A program made the translations under genes and the position numbers. A stretch of 64,000 bases of DNA from Candidatus Omnitrophota bacterium (lineage in GTDB: Bacteria > Omnitrophota > Gorgyraeia > 2-01-FULL-45-10): positions 1-64,000 of the forward strand of contig JBAZKM010000008.1 of the NCBI GenBank assembly GCA_041650805.1, given 5' to 3'. Under the pieces are notes generated by a model that saw only the letters and a list, made by a program, of their open reading frames with translations, ran no database searches and had not been told where the DNA came from. Below, one piece after another: positions 23,801 to 33,322 of this stretch. The number at the start of each line of letters is the position of its first letter. The stretch's first letter is position 1.

Positions 23801-25066
23801 CTATTTATCTTTTTCCCTCCACACCTTCGCGCCTAAACTCGTCAGCTTCTCCTCAAGCTTCTCGTATCCCCTGTCAAGGTGGTATATCCTCTGGACTTCG
23901 GTCCTGCCCTTCGCTACGAGCCCCGCCAGTACGAGAGCGGCGGAGGCCCTCAGGTCGGAGGCCATTACCGGCGCACCGCTCAGGTTCCTGACGCCCTTCA
24001 CGATGGCGGTCGGCCCTTCAAGTATTATGTCGGCCCCCATCCTGCCCAGTTCGCTTATATGTATGAACCTGTCCGGATATATCTTCTCCGTGATGACGCT
24101 TATCCCGTCCGTCACAGCCATCAAACTCATGACCTGCGCCTGCATGTCCGTGGGAAATCCCGGGAACGGGAGCGTCGTCACGTCCACCGGCTTCAGCTTC
24201 CTCACGTACCGCGCGCGGAAACCGTTAGGCACCTTCTTTATATCGAGCCCCGCCTCGGTCAGTTTGTCGACAAGCGCCATCAGGTGCTCAAGCTTCGCGT
24301 TCTTGAGCGTTATATCCCCTTTTGTGATGGCCGCCGCCACCATATAAGTGCCGGCCTCTATCCTGTCCGATATGACGTCGTGCTCGGCGCCGTGCAGCCG
24401 TTTGACCCCTTCGATGATGATCCTGTGCGTGCCGTAACCCTTTATCTTCGCACCCATCCTGACAAGGAATGTGGCAAGGTCCACCACCTCCGGCTCGCAC
24501 GCCGCGTTCTCTATGACAGTGATGCCCTTCGTGAGCGTAGCGGCGGTCATTATATTATCCGTCGCGAGGACGCTCGAACCGAAGTGGCCGCCAAGGTATA
24601 CGGTCGTCCCCCGCATCCTGCTGCCGTCGGCTATGATGTAACCCGCCTCGACCTTTATCTTCGCGCCCAGGGCCTTGAGCCCCTTGAGATGCAGGTCTAT
24701 CGGCCTCGGGCCTATGACACAGCCGCCCGGGAAAGAGACCTCCGCATACTTCTGTTTCGCGAGCAGCGGTCCCAGGACGCAGATCGACGCTCGCATCGTG
24801 CTCACGAGCTCGTAAGGCGCGCGGCTCTTCCTGTATCCTGCCGGCTCGACCGCTATCCTGTCGCGGTCCTGCTGGACCCTGACATCGAAGTTCTTCAGGA
24901 TCTTCAGCATCGTCGACATATCCCGGAGCGCCGGTATATTCCTCACCACCGACTTATCATCCGTGAGGAGCGTCGCCGCCAGGATAGGCAGGCACGCGTT
25001 CTTTGCCCCGCTTATAGTTACCGTGCCTTCAAGCCGCCTGCCGCCTTCTACTAACAGCTTATCCAT
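23801..25066 (-). CDS. murA: UDP-N-acetylglucosamine 1-carboxyvinyltransferase, 421 aa
   Basis: First committed step of peptidoglycan synthesis. The N-terminal TVTISGAKNACLPILAA carries the catalytic K-N pair, and FPGGCVIGPRPIDLH retains the active-site cysteine that reacts with fosfomycin. Length is normal. Its ATG overlaps the end of prmC by 16 bases, so it is part of the polA operon. Confidence 0.97.
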   Translation of the reverse strand: MDKLLVEGGRRLEGTVTISGAKNACLPILAATLLTDDKSVVRNIPALRDMSTMLKILKNFDVRVQQDRDRIAVEPAGYRKSRAPYELVSTMRASICVLGPLLAKQKYAEVSFPGGCVIGPRPIDLHLKGLKALGAKIKVEAGYIIADGSRMRGTTVYLGGHFGSSVLATDNIMTAATLTKGITVIENAACEPEVVDLATFLVRMGAKIKGYGTHRIIIEGVKRLHGAEHDVISDRIEAGTYMVAAAITKGDITLKNAKLEHLMALVDKLTEAGLDIKKVPNGFRARYVRKLKPVDVTTLPFPGFPTDMQAQVMSLMAVTDGISVITEKIYPDRFIHISELGRMGADIILEGPTAIVKGVRNLSGAPVMASDLRASAALVLAGLVAKGRTEVQRIYHLDRGYEKLEEKLTSLGAKVWREKDK

Positions 25067-25734
25067 TTAAGAGTGAGCACCCTCTCTATCCCGTTATGGT
25101 CTTTTACGATATCCACCGGCTCATACCGGCCGCGCTCTTTTGCGATACCCAGTATCCCGTCGAGTTGGCCGTAGCCTATCTCGAAGACGATGAGACCGTC
25201 CCGTTTAAGATGGCGCGGGCCGTCCCTCAATATTTTGCGATAAAAATCGAGGCCGTCCTCCCCGCCGTCTATGGCTATGCGCGGCTCCTGCAACACCTCT
25301 CTCTGGAGACCGTCAAACTCGCGGCGCGCGACATATGGCGGATTTGAGACCACGATGTCGAACTCGCCTTCTATATCGTCAAAGAGGTCGCTCTTTACGA
25401 ACTCTATCTTCTCCCTTACGCCGAAGCGTCCGGCATTGAGCTGGGCCACAGCCAGCGCCTCTTCCGATATGTCGGAAGCGATTATTTTACATTGAGTTAC
25501 GCTTTTTGTCAAAGCAATTGCTATGTTCCCGGATCCTGTGCAGAGGTCGAGCAACCGTGGACTGTGGACTATGGACTGTGGACCTTTCAATATATCTATC
25601 ACCCGCCCTACAACAAGCTCCGTCTCCGGCCTCGGAATGAGCACGCGTTCATCCACGACAAGATCGAGACCGCAGAACTCGGTCCTCCCTATTATATACT
25701 GGATAGGCGTAAAAGGTTTTACCGTAGCTATCAT
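25051..25734 (-). CDS. prmC: Release factor glutamine methyltransferase PrmC lacking its N-terminal domain, 227 aa
   Basis: Methylates the glutamine of the GGQ motif in release factors. The SAM site (LLDLCTGSGNIAIAL) and the catalytic NPPY (FDIVVSNPPYV) are present. The protein begins at FTPIQYIIGRTEFCG, which in other PrmC proteins is around residue 65-80, so the N-terminal helical domain that contacts the release factor is missing. An insertion KGPQSIVHSP is encoded by a heptamer array (25555-25583). It overlaps prfA by four bases (ATGA), so the upstream sequence is prfA and cannot encode the missing part in this frame. Confidence 0.9.
   Translation of the reverse strand: MIATVKPFTPIQYIIGRTEFCGLDLVVDERVLIPRPETELVVGRVIDILKGPQSIVHSPRLLDLCTGSGNIAIALTKSVTQCKIIASDISEEALAVAQLNAGRFGVREKIEFVKSDLFDDIEGEFDIVVSNPPYVARREFDGLQREVLQEPRIAIDGGEDGLDFYRKILRDGPRHLKRDGLIVFEIGYGQLDGILGIAKERGRYEPVDIVKDHNGIERVLTLKWISC
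25555..25583. repeat. GTGGACY heptamer array inside prmC
   Basis: Four tandem 7-bp units in the prmC frame, just before the SAM-binding motif. Confidence 0.8.
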
Positions 25735-26804
25735 CTCGAGGCCGCCAGTCTCATCTTCTTCTCTTCCGCCTTCAGGGCATCTATGATATCGTCCAATCCC
25801 CCCTCGAGCACCTCTTCGAGGTTATGGACGGTCAACCCGATCCTGTGGTCGGTCACGCGCCTGTCCGGGAAGTTGAACGTCCTTATCTTCTCCGACCTGT
25901 CGCCGGAACCCACCTGGGCCTTCCGTGAGGCCGATATCTTCTTATCGTGCTCTTCTCTCTTCATGTCGAAGAGCCGGGCTCTCAGCACACGCATCGCCTT
26001 CGCCTTATTCTTGAGTTGGGACCTCTCGTCCTGGCACGTGACGACCATCCCCGTGGGGAGATATGTAATGCGCACGGCCGAATCTGTCCTGTTGACGCCC
26101 TGGCCGCCCTTGCCGCCTGCCCTGAAGACGTCGATCCTGATATCTTCGGGACGTATCTCCATCTCTACATCCTCCGCCTCCGGCAGGACGCAGACGGTCG
26201 CGGCAGACGTATGTATCCTCCCGCTCGCTTCCGTCTCCGGGACCCGCTGCACCCTGTGGGTGCCGCTCTCGAACTTAAGCCGTCCGTATGCCATCTTCCC
26301 GGATATCGAAAATATTACTTCCTTGTAGCCGCCCTTTTCCGTGGTGCTCGCGTCGATCGGTTCCACCTTCCATCCCTTTTTGGCGGCATACTTCGAGTAC
26401 ATGCGCAGGAGGTCCGCCGCGAAGAGGCTCGCCTCCAGCCCCCCGGTGCCGGCGCGTATCTCCATTATGATATTCCTGTCGCCGTCCGATTCTCCCTCGA
26501 GCATCATATCCTCTATCCTGGCGGCCGACTCCTTCAATTTTTTCTCCAGATGGTGCCTCTCCTCTTCGGCCAGCACAAGGTACTCCTTATCGTGCGTCTT
26601 CTCGTGCAGCACCTTGACCAGGTCCCTGAGGTCATGGGAGATCTTCAGATATTCCCTGTACTCCTCCACGACGGGAGTTATACCGGAAAGCTCTTTCGCA
26701 TACCTCTGATACTCAGCCGTATTCCCTATGACCTTCGGATCGGCCACAAGACGGTGGAGCTCTTCGTAGCGCCTGCTCTTGTCTTCCAGCACCTTCTCGA
26801 ACAT
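25731..26804 (-). CDS. prfA: Peptide chain release factor 1, 357 aa
   Basis: Ends translation at UAA and UAG. The stop-codon reading motif is P-E-T (HRVQRVPETEASGRIHTSA), a known variant of PxT. The catalytic GGQ lies in RAGGKGGQGVNRTDSAVR. Length is normal. Forms a translation-termination pair with prmC, with which it overlaps. Confidence 0.97.
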   Translation of the reverse strand: MFEKVLEDKSRRYEELHRLVADPKVIGNTAEYQRYAKELSGITPVVEEYREYLKISHDLRDLVKVLHEKTHDKEYLVLAEEERHHLEKKLKESAARIEDMMLEGESDGDRNIIMEIRAGTGGLEASLFAADLLRMYSKYAAKKGWKVEPIDASTTEKGGYKEVIFSISGKMAYGRLKFESGTHRVQRVPETEASGRIHTSAATVCVLPEAEDVEMEIRPEDIRIDVFRAGGKGGQGVNRTDSAVRITYLPTGMVVTCQDERSQLKNKAKAMRVLRARLFDMKREEHDKKISASRKAQVGSGDRSEKIRTFNFPDRRVTDHRIGLTVHNLEEVLEGGLDDIIDALKAEEKKMRLAASR

Positions 26805-26807
26805 GAT

Positions 26808-27131
26808 CTATTGGCCCTTGGCCCCTTCCGCTCCGGGTGATGCCGGTTCCGCGGGTGCCGGCGGTTCTGCCGGCGCCTGGGCCTCCGGTGCCGCCGCTTC
26901 GGCGGCCTTCCCCTTCGCCTTCTTCGACTTCACCTTGCCGGCGTACCTCTTGGCGAACTTCTCGACCCTCCCGGCCGAATCTATCAGCTTCTGCTTGCCC
27001 GTGAAGAACGGGTGGCACTCGGAACATATATCCACGTGGATATTCTGTTTCGTCGAGCGGGTATGTATCGTCGCGCCGCATACGCACGTTATAGTCGTCT
27101 CTTTATATTGCGGGTGTATCTTCTCTTTCAC
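26808..27131 (-). CDS. rpmE: 50S ribosomal protein L31 with long Ala/Pro tail, 107 aa
   Basis: The zinc-binding type: C16, C18 (TCVCG) and C37, C40 (CSECHPFFTGKQ). The core ends around residue 68. The rest is a low-complexity tail of Ala, Pro and Glu that is longer than in most L31 proteins. Located between rho and prfA, a frequent arrangement. Confidence 0.95.
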   Translation of the reverse strand: MKEKIHPQYKETTITCVCGATIHTRSTKQNIHVDICSECHPFFTGKQKLIDSAGRVEKFAKRYAGKVKSKKAKGKAAEAAAPEAQAPAEPPAPAEPASPGAEGAKGQ

Positions 27132-27155
27132 GTCTTCCTCCTTGTTTCGCTCTCT

Positions 27156-28424
27156 TTACTTATTCATGCTCATCAGGAACTCGGCGTTCGTCTTCGACTT
27201 CGACAACTTCTCTATCAGAAGCTGCATCGCCTCGTCTGTATTAAGCTCATTCAGGACCTTCCTCATGAGCCATATCCTTTTCAATTCGTCTTCGTGGACC
27301 AGTAGCTCTTCCTTCCTGGTGTTGGAACGTTTTATGTCTATGGCCGGGTATATCCTCTTCTGGAAGAGGTTCCTGTCGAGCTGCAACTCCATGTTGCCCG
27401 TCCCTTTGAACTCTTCGAATATGACCTCGTCCATCCTAGAACCGGTGTCCACAAGCGCCGTCGCTATGATCGTCAGGCTCCCGCCCTCCTCGATGTTCCT
27501 GGCGGCTCCCAGGAACCTCTTCGGTTTCTGGAGCGCGTTGGAATCGACTCCGCCGGAGAGTATCTTGCCCGAATGCGGGACGCAGGCATTGTATGCGCGC
27601 GCAAGGCGGGTGATGGAATCGAGCAGTATCACGACGTCCTTCTTGCACTCCACAAGGCGCTTCGCCTTCTCGAGGACTATCTCGGCGACCTGTATATGGC
27701 GCTCGGCCGGCTCGTCGAACGTCGAGCTTATGACCTCGCCTTTGACCGACCTCTGCATGTCCGTCACTTCCTCCGGCCGCTCGTCGATGAGCAGCACTAT
27801 AAGGACCGCTTCGGGATAGTTGGTGGTGACGGCGTTCGCGAACTTCTGCAGCAGGACCGTCTTCCCGCTGTACGGCGGGGCCACGATCATGCCGCGCTGC
27901 CCTTTGCCGACCGGTGTCAGGAGGTCCATGATGCGCATGGAGACCTCCTGGGGTTTCGTCTCGAGCAGGAACCGTTCGTTCGGATAGAGCGGCGTCAGGT
28001 TGTCGAAGAGCGTCTTCTCCTTCGCCTCATCGGGGTTCTCGAAATTGACCGCCTCGACCTTGAGCATCGCGAAGTAGCGCTCTCCCTCTTTCGGCGGCCG
28101 TATCTGGCCGCTGACGGTGTCTCCGGTCTGCAGGCCGAACTTGCGGATCTGGGACGGCGATATGTATATATCGTCCGGCCCGGGCAGATAGTTATAGTCC
28201 GGGCTCCTCAGGAACCCGAACCCGTCGGGGAGTATCTCCAGGACGCCCTTCCCGAATATGAGCCCCTCCTTTTCGGTCTTCGCCTGCAGGAGCTTGAATA
28301 TCAGGTCCTGCTTCTTGAGGCCGCTTATACCGTTTACGTTCAACTCCTTGGCAAGCTTGGTCAATTCCGCAATGCTCATCGCCTTAAGATCTGCTATCTC
28401 CATACCTTCCTCACTTTCCTCCAT
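27156..28424 (-). CDS. rho: Transcription termination factor Rho, 422 aa
   Basis: An ATP-driven RNA helicase that ends transcription. The N-terminal RNA-binding region includes GVLEILPDGFGFLRSPDYNY. The Walker A is IVAPPYSGKT, where the usual K-A before GKT is Y-S, and Walker B is VVILLDSITRLARAYN. The arginine-finger region VLIVLLIDERPEEVTDM follows. It overlaps coaE by 31 bases from the annotated ATG; a second ATG at 28403 would shorten this. Confidence 0.96.
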   Translation of the reverse strand: MEESEEGMEIADLKAMSIAELTKLAKELNVNGISGLKKQDLIFKLLQAKTEKEGLIFGKGVLEILPDGFGFLRSPDYNYLPGPDDIYISPSQIRKFGLQTGDTVSGQIRPPKEGERYFAMLKVEAVNFENPDEAKEKTLFDNLTPLYPNERFLLETKPQEVSMRIMDLLTPVGKGQRGMIVAPPYSGKTVLLQKFANAVTTNYPEAVLIVLLIDERPEEVTDMQRSVKGEVISSTFDEPAERHIQVAEIVLEKAKRLVECKKDVVILLDSITRLARAYNACVPHSGKILSGGVDSNALQKPKRFLGAARNIEEGGSLTIIATALVDTGSRMDEVIFEEFKGTGNMELQLDRNLFQKRIYPAIDIKRSNTRKEELLVHEDELKRIWLMRKVLNELNTDEAMQLLIEKLSKSKTNAEFLMSMNK

Positions 28425-28984
28425 AGTTTCATTATCTGCTTCCTCGTTTCGGATCTCGTACCGCTGTTATCTATCACGAGATCCGCCATCTCTATCTTCC
28501 TCTGAAGCGGCATCTGGCTCCGTATCCGCTTCGTTATTTCCGTTTCCGTCATGCCGAACTTCTTCGCGCACCGCTCTATCTGCGCCTTCCTCGATGCCTT
28601 AACCACGATGAGCATATCGACAAGCCCTGTAAGGCGCGCCTCGATAAGGAGCGGCGCGTCGATCACCTTTATCCTTTTCCCGGCGGAGATCCTCTCCTTT
28701 ATCCGGCTCGTGACGACCGGATGCACTATCCTGTTGAGCAGGGCCAGCTTACCCGGGTTACCGAAAACGATACCGGCCAATCTCTTCCTGTCGATATCCC
28801 CGTTCCGGCCCAGTATCTCTTTCCCGAAAAGGCGCACGGTCTTTTTATAGGCCGGCGACCCTTTCTTAAGCGCCCTGTGCGCTATCCTGTCGGCATCTAT
28901 GACATCCGCGCCGAGACGCCTGAATACGGAGGCGGCGAACGTCTTCCCGGTGCCGAAGCTTCCCGTAAGGCCTATCGTCTTCAT
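28394..28984 (-). CDS. coaE: Dephospho-CoA kinase, 196 aa
   Basis: Last step of CoA synthesis. Starting at MKTIGLTGSFGTGKT gives an ATGA overlap with the stop of glgA and a normal length; an upstream ATG at 29080 lies within glgA and is rejected. P-loop GSFGTGKT, then ADVIDADRIAHRAL and VIDAPLLIEA are typical. Confidence 0.95.
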   Translation of the reverse strand: MKTIGLTGSFGTGKTFAASVFRRLGADVIDADRIAHRALKKGSPAYKKTVRLFGKEILGRNGDIDRKRLAGIVFGNPGKLALLNRIVHPVVTSRIKERISAGKRIKVIDAPLLIEARLTGLVDMLIVVKASRKAQIERCAKKFGMTETEITKRIRSQMPLQRKIEMADLVIDNSGTRSETRKQIMKLWRKVRKVWR

Positions 28985-30369
28985 TTCGCCTTCATGCCGG
29001 TGTAAAGGTCCGCGTAAGTCCTGGCCGAGCTGGCCCATGAGAAATCGAGCGCCATAGCCCGCTGCACAAGCTCCGCCCACAGCTCCTTGTCCCTGTAAAC
29101 GGTCAGCGCCTTCTTTATGGCGTCGAAGAAGTCCTCGTGCTTATAGTTGGTGAACGTGAACCCGTTGCCGCTGCCGGACCTCGGGCTGAACTCCTCTACG
29201 CTGTCCTTCAACCCGCCCGTCTGCCGGACTATAGGTATCGTGCCGTACCTGAAGCTGATCATCTGGCTCAGGCCGCACGGTTCATACTTCGACGGCATCA
29301 GGAAGAGGTCGCTCGCGGCATATATCTTCTGGGCGAGCGTCGCGTCGAAGCGCAGATTTATCGAAGCGTTCCTCGCGTGTTTCCTTGCCATCTTCTGGAA
29401 AAGGACATGATACTTCTGCTCTCCGGTCCCCAGCAGGACGAACTGGACCTTCATCGACAGCAGCTGGTCGATGATCTTAGCCAGGAGGTCCAGCCCTTTC
29501 TGGTCCGCAAGGCGCGTGATCAGGCCGATCATCGGGATGTTCCTGTCTATCCTGAGGCCGAGCTCCTTCTGGAGCCCCTCCTTATTGGCGTACTTATCCG
29601 ATATCTCCCCGGCCGAATATTTTTTGAATATCTTCGTATCGGTCGCCGGGTTCCACGCATCGTAATCGATGCCGTTCAGTATTCCGCATAACGAACTCTC
29701 CCGGTTCTTCAGGACCCCCTCAAGGCCGTACCCGAACTCTCTGGTGAGTATCTCCCTGGCGTATGTTGGGCTCACCGTCGAGATCCGGTCCGAGTAGACC
29801 ATGCCTGCCTTCATCAGGTTGACCTTGTCGTAGAATTCGAAATAGTTTATATGGAAAAGGACCCAGTCGAGGCCTATCTTAGGGTACTCCTCTTTCGGGA
29901 AGATCCCCTGGTATGCAAGATTGTGTATGGTGAAGAGCGTCTTCGTTCCGGCAAAGAACGGGTCGTACTTATATAACGTATTGAGGTAGACGGGGACGAG
30001 CGCCGTCTGCCAGTCATTGCAATGTATGATGTCCGGCCTGAACCCCTCGCGCAGGGACCGTTCCAGCACCTCCCGGGAGAAGAAGGCGAACCGGTCCAGG
30101 TTATCGCCGTAGTCGCCGAACTTATCACCGTACAGCTCAGGCCTTTTATAATAGTCGTCGTTACGGACGAAGTACACCTTCACGGACTTGCCTATGGTCG
30201 TCTCATCGCCCTTCACCTTTATCGAAGCGTACCCGGGCATTATGACCCTGACGTCTACACCGAGCGCTTCCAGCGCGAGCGGCAGGCTCCCCGCGACATC
30301 CGCCAGGCCTCCCGTCTTCGCGAACGGCGCCACTTCACTGGACGCCAGCAGAACTTTCAACTTCTCCAT
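28981..30369 (-). CDS. glgA: Glycogen synthase (ADP-glucose type), 462 aa
   Basis: A GT5 glycosyltransferase that extends alpha-1,4-glucan. The ADP-glucose motif KTGGLADVAGSLPLAL is near residue 19, and the C-terminal donor site is MPSKYEPCGLSQMISFRYGT and RQTGGLKDSVE. Slightly shorter than the E. coli enzyme. The ATG overlaps the stop of polA by one base. No other glycogen genes are near. Confidence 0.95.
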   Translation of the reverse strand: MEKLKVLLASSEVAPFAKTGGLADVAGSLPLALEALGVDVRVIMPGYASIKVKGDETTIGKSVKVYFVRNDDYYKRPELYGDKFGDYGDNLDRFAFFSREVLERSLREGFRPDIIHCNDWQTALVPVYLNTLYKYDPFFAGTKTLFTIHNLAYQGIFPKEEYPKIGLDWVLFHINYFEFYDKVNLMKAGMVYSDRISTVSPTYAREILTREFGYGLEGVLKNRESSLCGILNGIDYDAWNPATDTKIFKKYSAGEISDKYANKEGLQKELGLRIDRNIPMIGLITRLADQKGLDLLAKIIDQLLSMKVQFVLLGTGEQKYHVLFQKMARKHARNASINLRFDATLAQKIYAASDLFLMPSKYEPCGLSQMISFRYGTIPIVRQTGGLKDSVEEFSPRSGSGNGFTFTNYKHEDFFDAIKKALTVYRDKELWAELVQRAMALDFSWASSARTYADLYTGMKAK

Positions 30370-33029
30370 TATACCCCCTCCATATCCAGCCAGTTTTTAC
30401 CGGCCTCGACATGCGCCTCGACCGGGACATCCAATTTTATGACATTCTCCATCCCATCCCTTATGACAGGAAGGACATCATCGAGCTCTCTCTTCGGGAC
30501 GTCGAAGACGAGCTCATCGTGCACCTGCATGACCATGGCGCTAGACGGGTTCTTCTTCTCCAGCCGCTCGTGTATCGCTATCATGGCTACCTTTATTATA
30601 TCGGCGGCGGAACCCTGGATCGGCGTATTTATGGCGGTCCTCTCTGCGAACTGCCTGAGGCGCATATCGCGGCTATTGATCTCGGGTATGTACCTGCGCC
30701 TGCCGAGTATCGTGGTCACGAAGCCGTTCTCCCGCGCGTACCCTATCAAACCTTCGAGGTATTCCCGAACGTCCGGGTAGCGCTCGAAATACGCGTCTAT
30801 GAACTCCTTTGCCTTCTCCACCTCTATGCCGAGCCCCTGTGACAGGCCGTAAGGGCTCATGCCGTATATGATACCGAAATTTACCGTCTTGGCCATATTG
30901 CGCATCTCTGTCGTCACTTCGCCCTCCTCCACGCCGAACACAAGATGGGCGGTGAAGGCATGGATGTCTCTCCCCTCCCTGAAAGCGGCCCTCAGGTGCT
31001 TATCGCCCGATAGATGGGCCAGCACCCTGAGCTCTATCTGTGAATAGTCGGCCGATATCAGGACCCGGTCCTTGCCGGATGTGATAAAAGCCCGCCGTAT
31101 CTTCTTCCCTTCGTCCGTCTTTATCGGTATATTCTGCAGGTTCGGCCCGCTCGACGAAAGGCGCCCCGTAGCCGTGACGGTCTGGTTGAATGACGTATGG
31201 ACCTTTCCCGTAGCCGGGTTTATCAGCTCCGGCAGCGAGTCGACATATGTCGATTTCAGTTTCGCCAGCTCCCTGTACTCCAGGAGGATCTTCGGCAACG
31301 CATGTTTTGATGCAAGTTTTGTCAGCACCTCTTCGTCGGTCGATATCCCCGTCTTGGTCCTCTTCACTACGGGGAGCTTCAACTTTTCAAAGAGGACCAC
31401 GGAGAGCTGCTTCGGCGAATTGACGTTGAACTCCCCTTCGGCAAGCTCATATATCTTTTTTGTCAGCTTCTCCAGTTTCTTATCCATCTCGGCCGAGAGG
31501 GTGCCCAGGTACTCCCTGTCGATCGAAACACCGTTCATCTCCATGGTGGCCAGGACCTCTATGAGCGGCACCTCCACATCGTGGAAGAGGCCCGCAAGGT
31601 CCTTCTTCGATATCTCCTTCTCCAGCACCTCTTTAAGCCGCAGGGTGACGTCGCTGTCCTCGCAGCAGTAAGCCGAGACCTTATCGACATCCACCTGATC
31701 CATCGTGATCGCCTTCTTGCCCTTGCCGATCAGCTCCTCTATGGGCGTCGTCATCCTGTGGTTGAGATATTCGAGCGAGATGTCCTCCAGGTTATGGTTA
31801 AGTTTCGACGGGTTCAGGAGGTATGACGCCACCATCGTATCGAACGATATCCCCGCCAGGCGTATCCCGCAGTTCGCGAGGACTATGTATTCATACTTTA
31901 TATTCTGCCCGATCTTCTTTATCTTCCCGTCTTCGAATAAAGGCTTCAGCTCACCCAGGATATATTCCGGCTCGAGGTCCTTATTGAAAGGGACATAATA
32001 GGCCTTGCCCACCTTCCAGGAGAACGATATCCCGACGAGCCGGGCGAGCACCGGGTCCTCGCTCGTCGTTTCGGAATCGAACGCGAACTCTTTCGCGCCC
32101 TTCAACTCGGAGACCAGCCTTTCGAACCGTTTCCGGTCATCGACCGTCTCGTAATCCGAATCGAGTTTCTCTTTGGGGGTCGCATCTTTCAGGAGCGACT
32201 TGAATTCCAGCTCCCTGAAGAGCTCTACCAGGTTCGGCTGGTCGGGCGCCTTAATTTCCATATCCTTGAAATCTATCTTCAGCGGGACCTCGGTATCGAG
32301 CACCGCGAGCTCTTTGCTGAGGCGGGCCATATCTATGTTATCCTTTATCATCTTCCGCTTGGCCTCGCTCTTGACCTTATCGATATTCTTGATGAGCGAC
32401 TCGAAGTCCCCGAACTCCCTTATCAGCTCTATGGCCCCCTTCTCGCCTATTCCCTTGACGCCGGGGATGTTATCCGTAGGGTCGCCCATGAGGGCCATGA
32501 TGTCCGTTATACCTTTGGGGCCGACGCCGAAATCTTCTTCGACCTTCCGGGCATCGTAGACAAAACCGTCCTTGTGGGTGCTCAGGACCTTTATGTGCGG
32601 GCCCACCATCTGCAGCGCGTCTTTGTCACCGGTCACAATGAACGTATCTATGCCGTGCCCTTCCGCCTTTTTGGCCAGGGTGGCCAGGACATCGTCCGCC
32701 TCATATCCCTCTATTTCGTAGATAGGTATATTATAAGCGCGCACCAGCTTCTTTATGTAAGGTATCTGGCTCGCCAGGTCGTCCGGCATCGGTTTGCGGT
32801 GTATCTTATACTCGTCAAACCGTTTGTGCCTGAACGTCGGCCCCTTAAGGTCGAATGCGACGGCCAGCATATCGGGCTTATGGTCTTTCACGATCTTGTT
32901 GAGCATCGTGATAAAACCGTATATGGCATTCGTAGGCTGGCCTTTGGAATTGGAAAGGGTCCGTATCGCGTAGAACGCCCGGTAACAGAACGAGTTCCCG
33001 TCTATCAGGTATAGTTGTTGTTTAGACAT
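30369..33029 (-). CDS. polA: DNA polymerase I, 886 aa
   Basis: Three parts are visible: an N-terminal 5' nuclease (about 1-290, GNSFCYRAFYAIRTLSN, VTGDKDALQMV), a middle 3'-5' exonuclease (about 310-500) that keeps acidic residues in FAFDSETTS and CCEDSDVTLRL and so may be active, and a C-terminal polymerase with SADYSQIELRVLAHLS, MAKTVNFGIIYGMSPYGLSQ and MVMQVHDELVFDVP. It is the first gene of an operon of about 11 kb and has a strong promoter. Confidence 0.97.
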   Translation of the reverse strand: MSKQQLYLIDGNSFCYRAFYAIRTLSNSKGQPTNAIYGFITMLNKIVKDHKPDMLAVAFDLKGPTFRHKRFDEYKIHRKPMPDDLASQIPYIKKLVRAYNIPIYEIEGYEADDVLATLAKKAEGHGIDTFIVTGDKDALQMVGPHIKVLSTHKDGFVYDARKVEEDFGVGPKGITDIMALMGDPTDNIPGVKGIGEKGAIELIREFGDFESLIKNIDKVKSEAKRKMIKDNIDMARLSKELAVLDTEVPLKIDFKDMEIKAPDQPNLVELFRELEFKSLLKDATPKEKLDSDYETVDDRKRFERLVSELKGAKEFAFDSETTSEDPVLARLVGISFSWKVGKAYYVPFNKDLEPEYILGELKPLFEDGKIKKIGQNIKYEYIVLANCGIRLAGISFDTMVASYLLNPSKLNHNLEDISLEYLNHRMTTPIEELIGKGKKAITMDQVDVDKVSAYCCEDSDVTLRLKEVLEKEISKKDLAGLFHDVEVPLIEVLATMEMNGVSIDREYLGTLSAEMDKKLEKLTKKIYELAEGEFNVNSPKQLSVVLFEKLKLPVVKRTKTGISTDEEVLTKLASKHALPKILLEYRELAKLKSTYVDSLPELINPATGKVHTSFNQTVTATGRLSSSGPNLQNIPIKTDEGKKIRRAFITSGKDRVLISADYSQIELRVLAHLSGDKHLRAAFREGRDIHAFTAHLVFGVEEGEVTTEMRNMAKTVNFGIIYGMSPYGLSQGLGIEVEKAKEFIDAYFERYPDVREYLEGLIGYARENGFVTTILGRRRYIPEINSRDMRLRQFAERTAINTPIQGSAADIIKVAMIAIHERLEKKNPSSAMVMQVHDELVFDVPKRELDDVLPVIRDGMENVIKLDVPVEAHVEAGKNWLDMEGV

Positions 33030-33133
33030 CAGCTGGCGAGTTTTCTAGGGATATTGCTTTCGATTGTGTTGAATCAACTTAACGGATATATACGGATATG
33101 TTTATCTAGAGGGTTTCCGGTTTGTTTGATATA

Positions 33134-33161
33134 AGTATACATTAACATATATATTTGTCAA
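33134..33161 (-). promoter_or_regulatory. Promoter of the polA operon
   Basis: On the minus strand, perfect -35 TTGACA (33156-33161), 16 bp, TATACT (33134-33139). The start is near 33127, leaving a leader of about 98 bases. The 293-base gap 33030-33322 contains this and the divergent PilZ promoter. Confidence 0.75.
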
Positions 33162-33279
33162 GATAAAAAAGCACTGCATTGGAAAAACTAAATATTTTAT
33201 TCCTTAACGGGGCCATGGGCCATTCCTCCGTCGGAGAGAGCCGCTATTTCTCACGATCATCCCTTCCGCGCCGCCGCTA

Positions 33280-33308
33280 TTGTCACTATCGACAAGATAT
33301 GCTATACT
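33280..33308 (+). promoter_or_regulatory. Promoter of the PilZ gene
   Basis: TTGTCA (33280-33285), 17 bp, TATACT (33303-33308). Transcription would begin about 8 bases before the ATG, inside the AGGTGA ribosome site. Confidence 0.6.
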
Positions 33309-33322
33309 AAACAGGTGATACA

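Noticed and set aside
23879..25054. Plus-strand open frame of 391 codons
   Set aside because: Antisense shadow of murA with no motif or ribosome-binding site.
28985..29080. Longer N-terminus for coaE
   Set aside because: The extra residues lie inside glgA and precede the P-loop by too far; the ATGA overlap start gives the family length.
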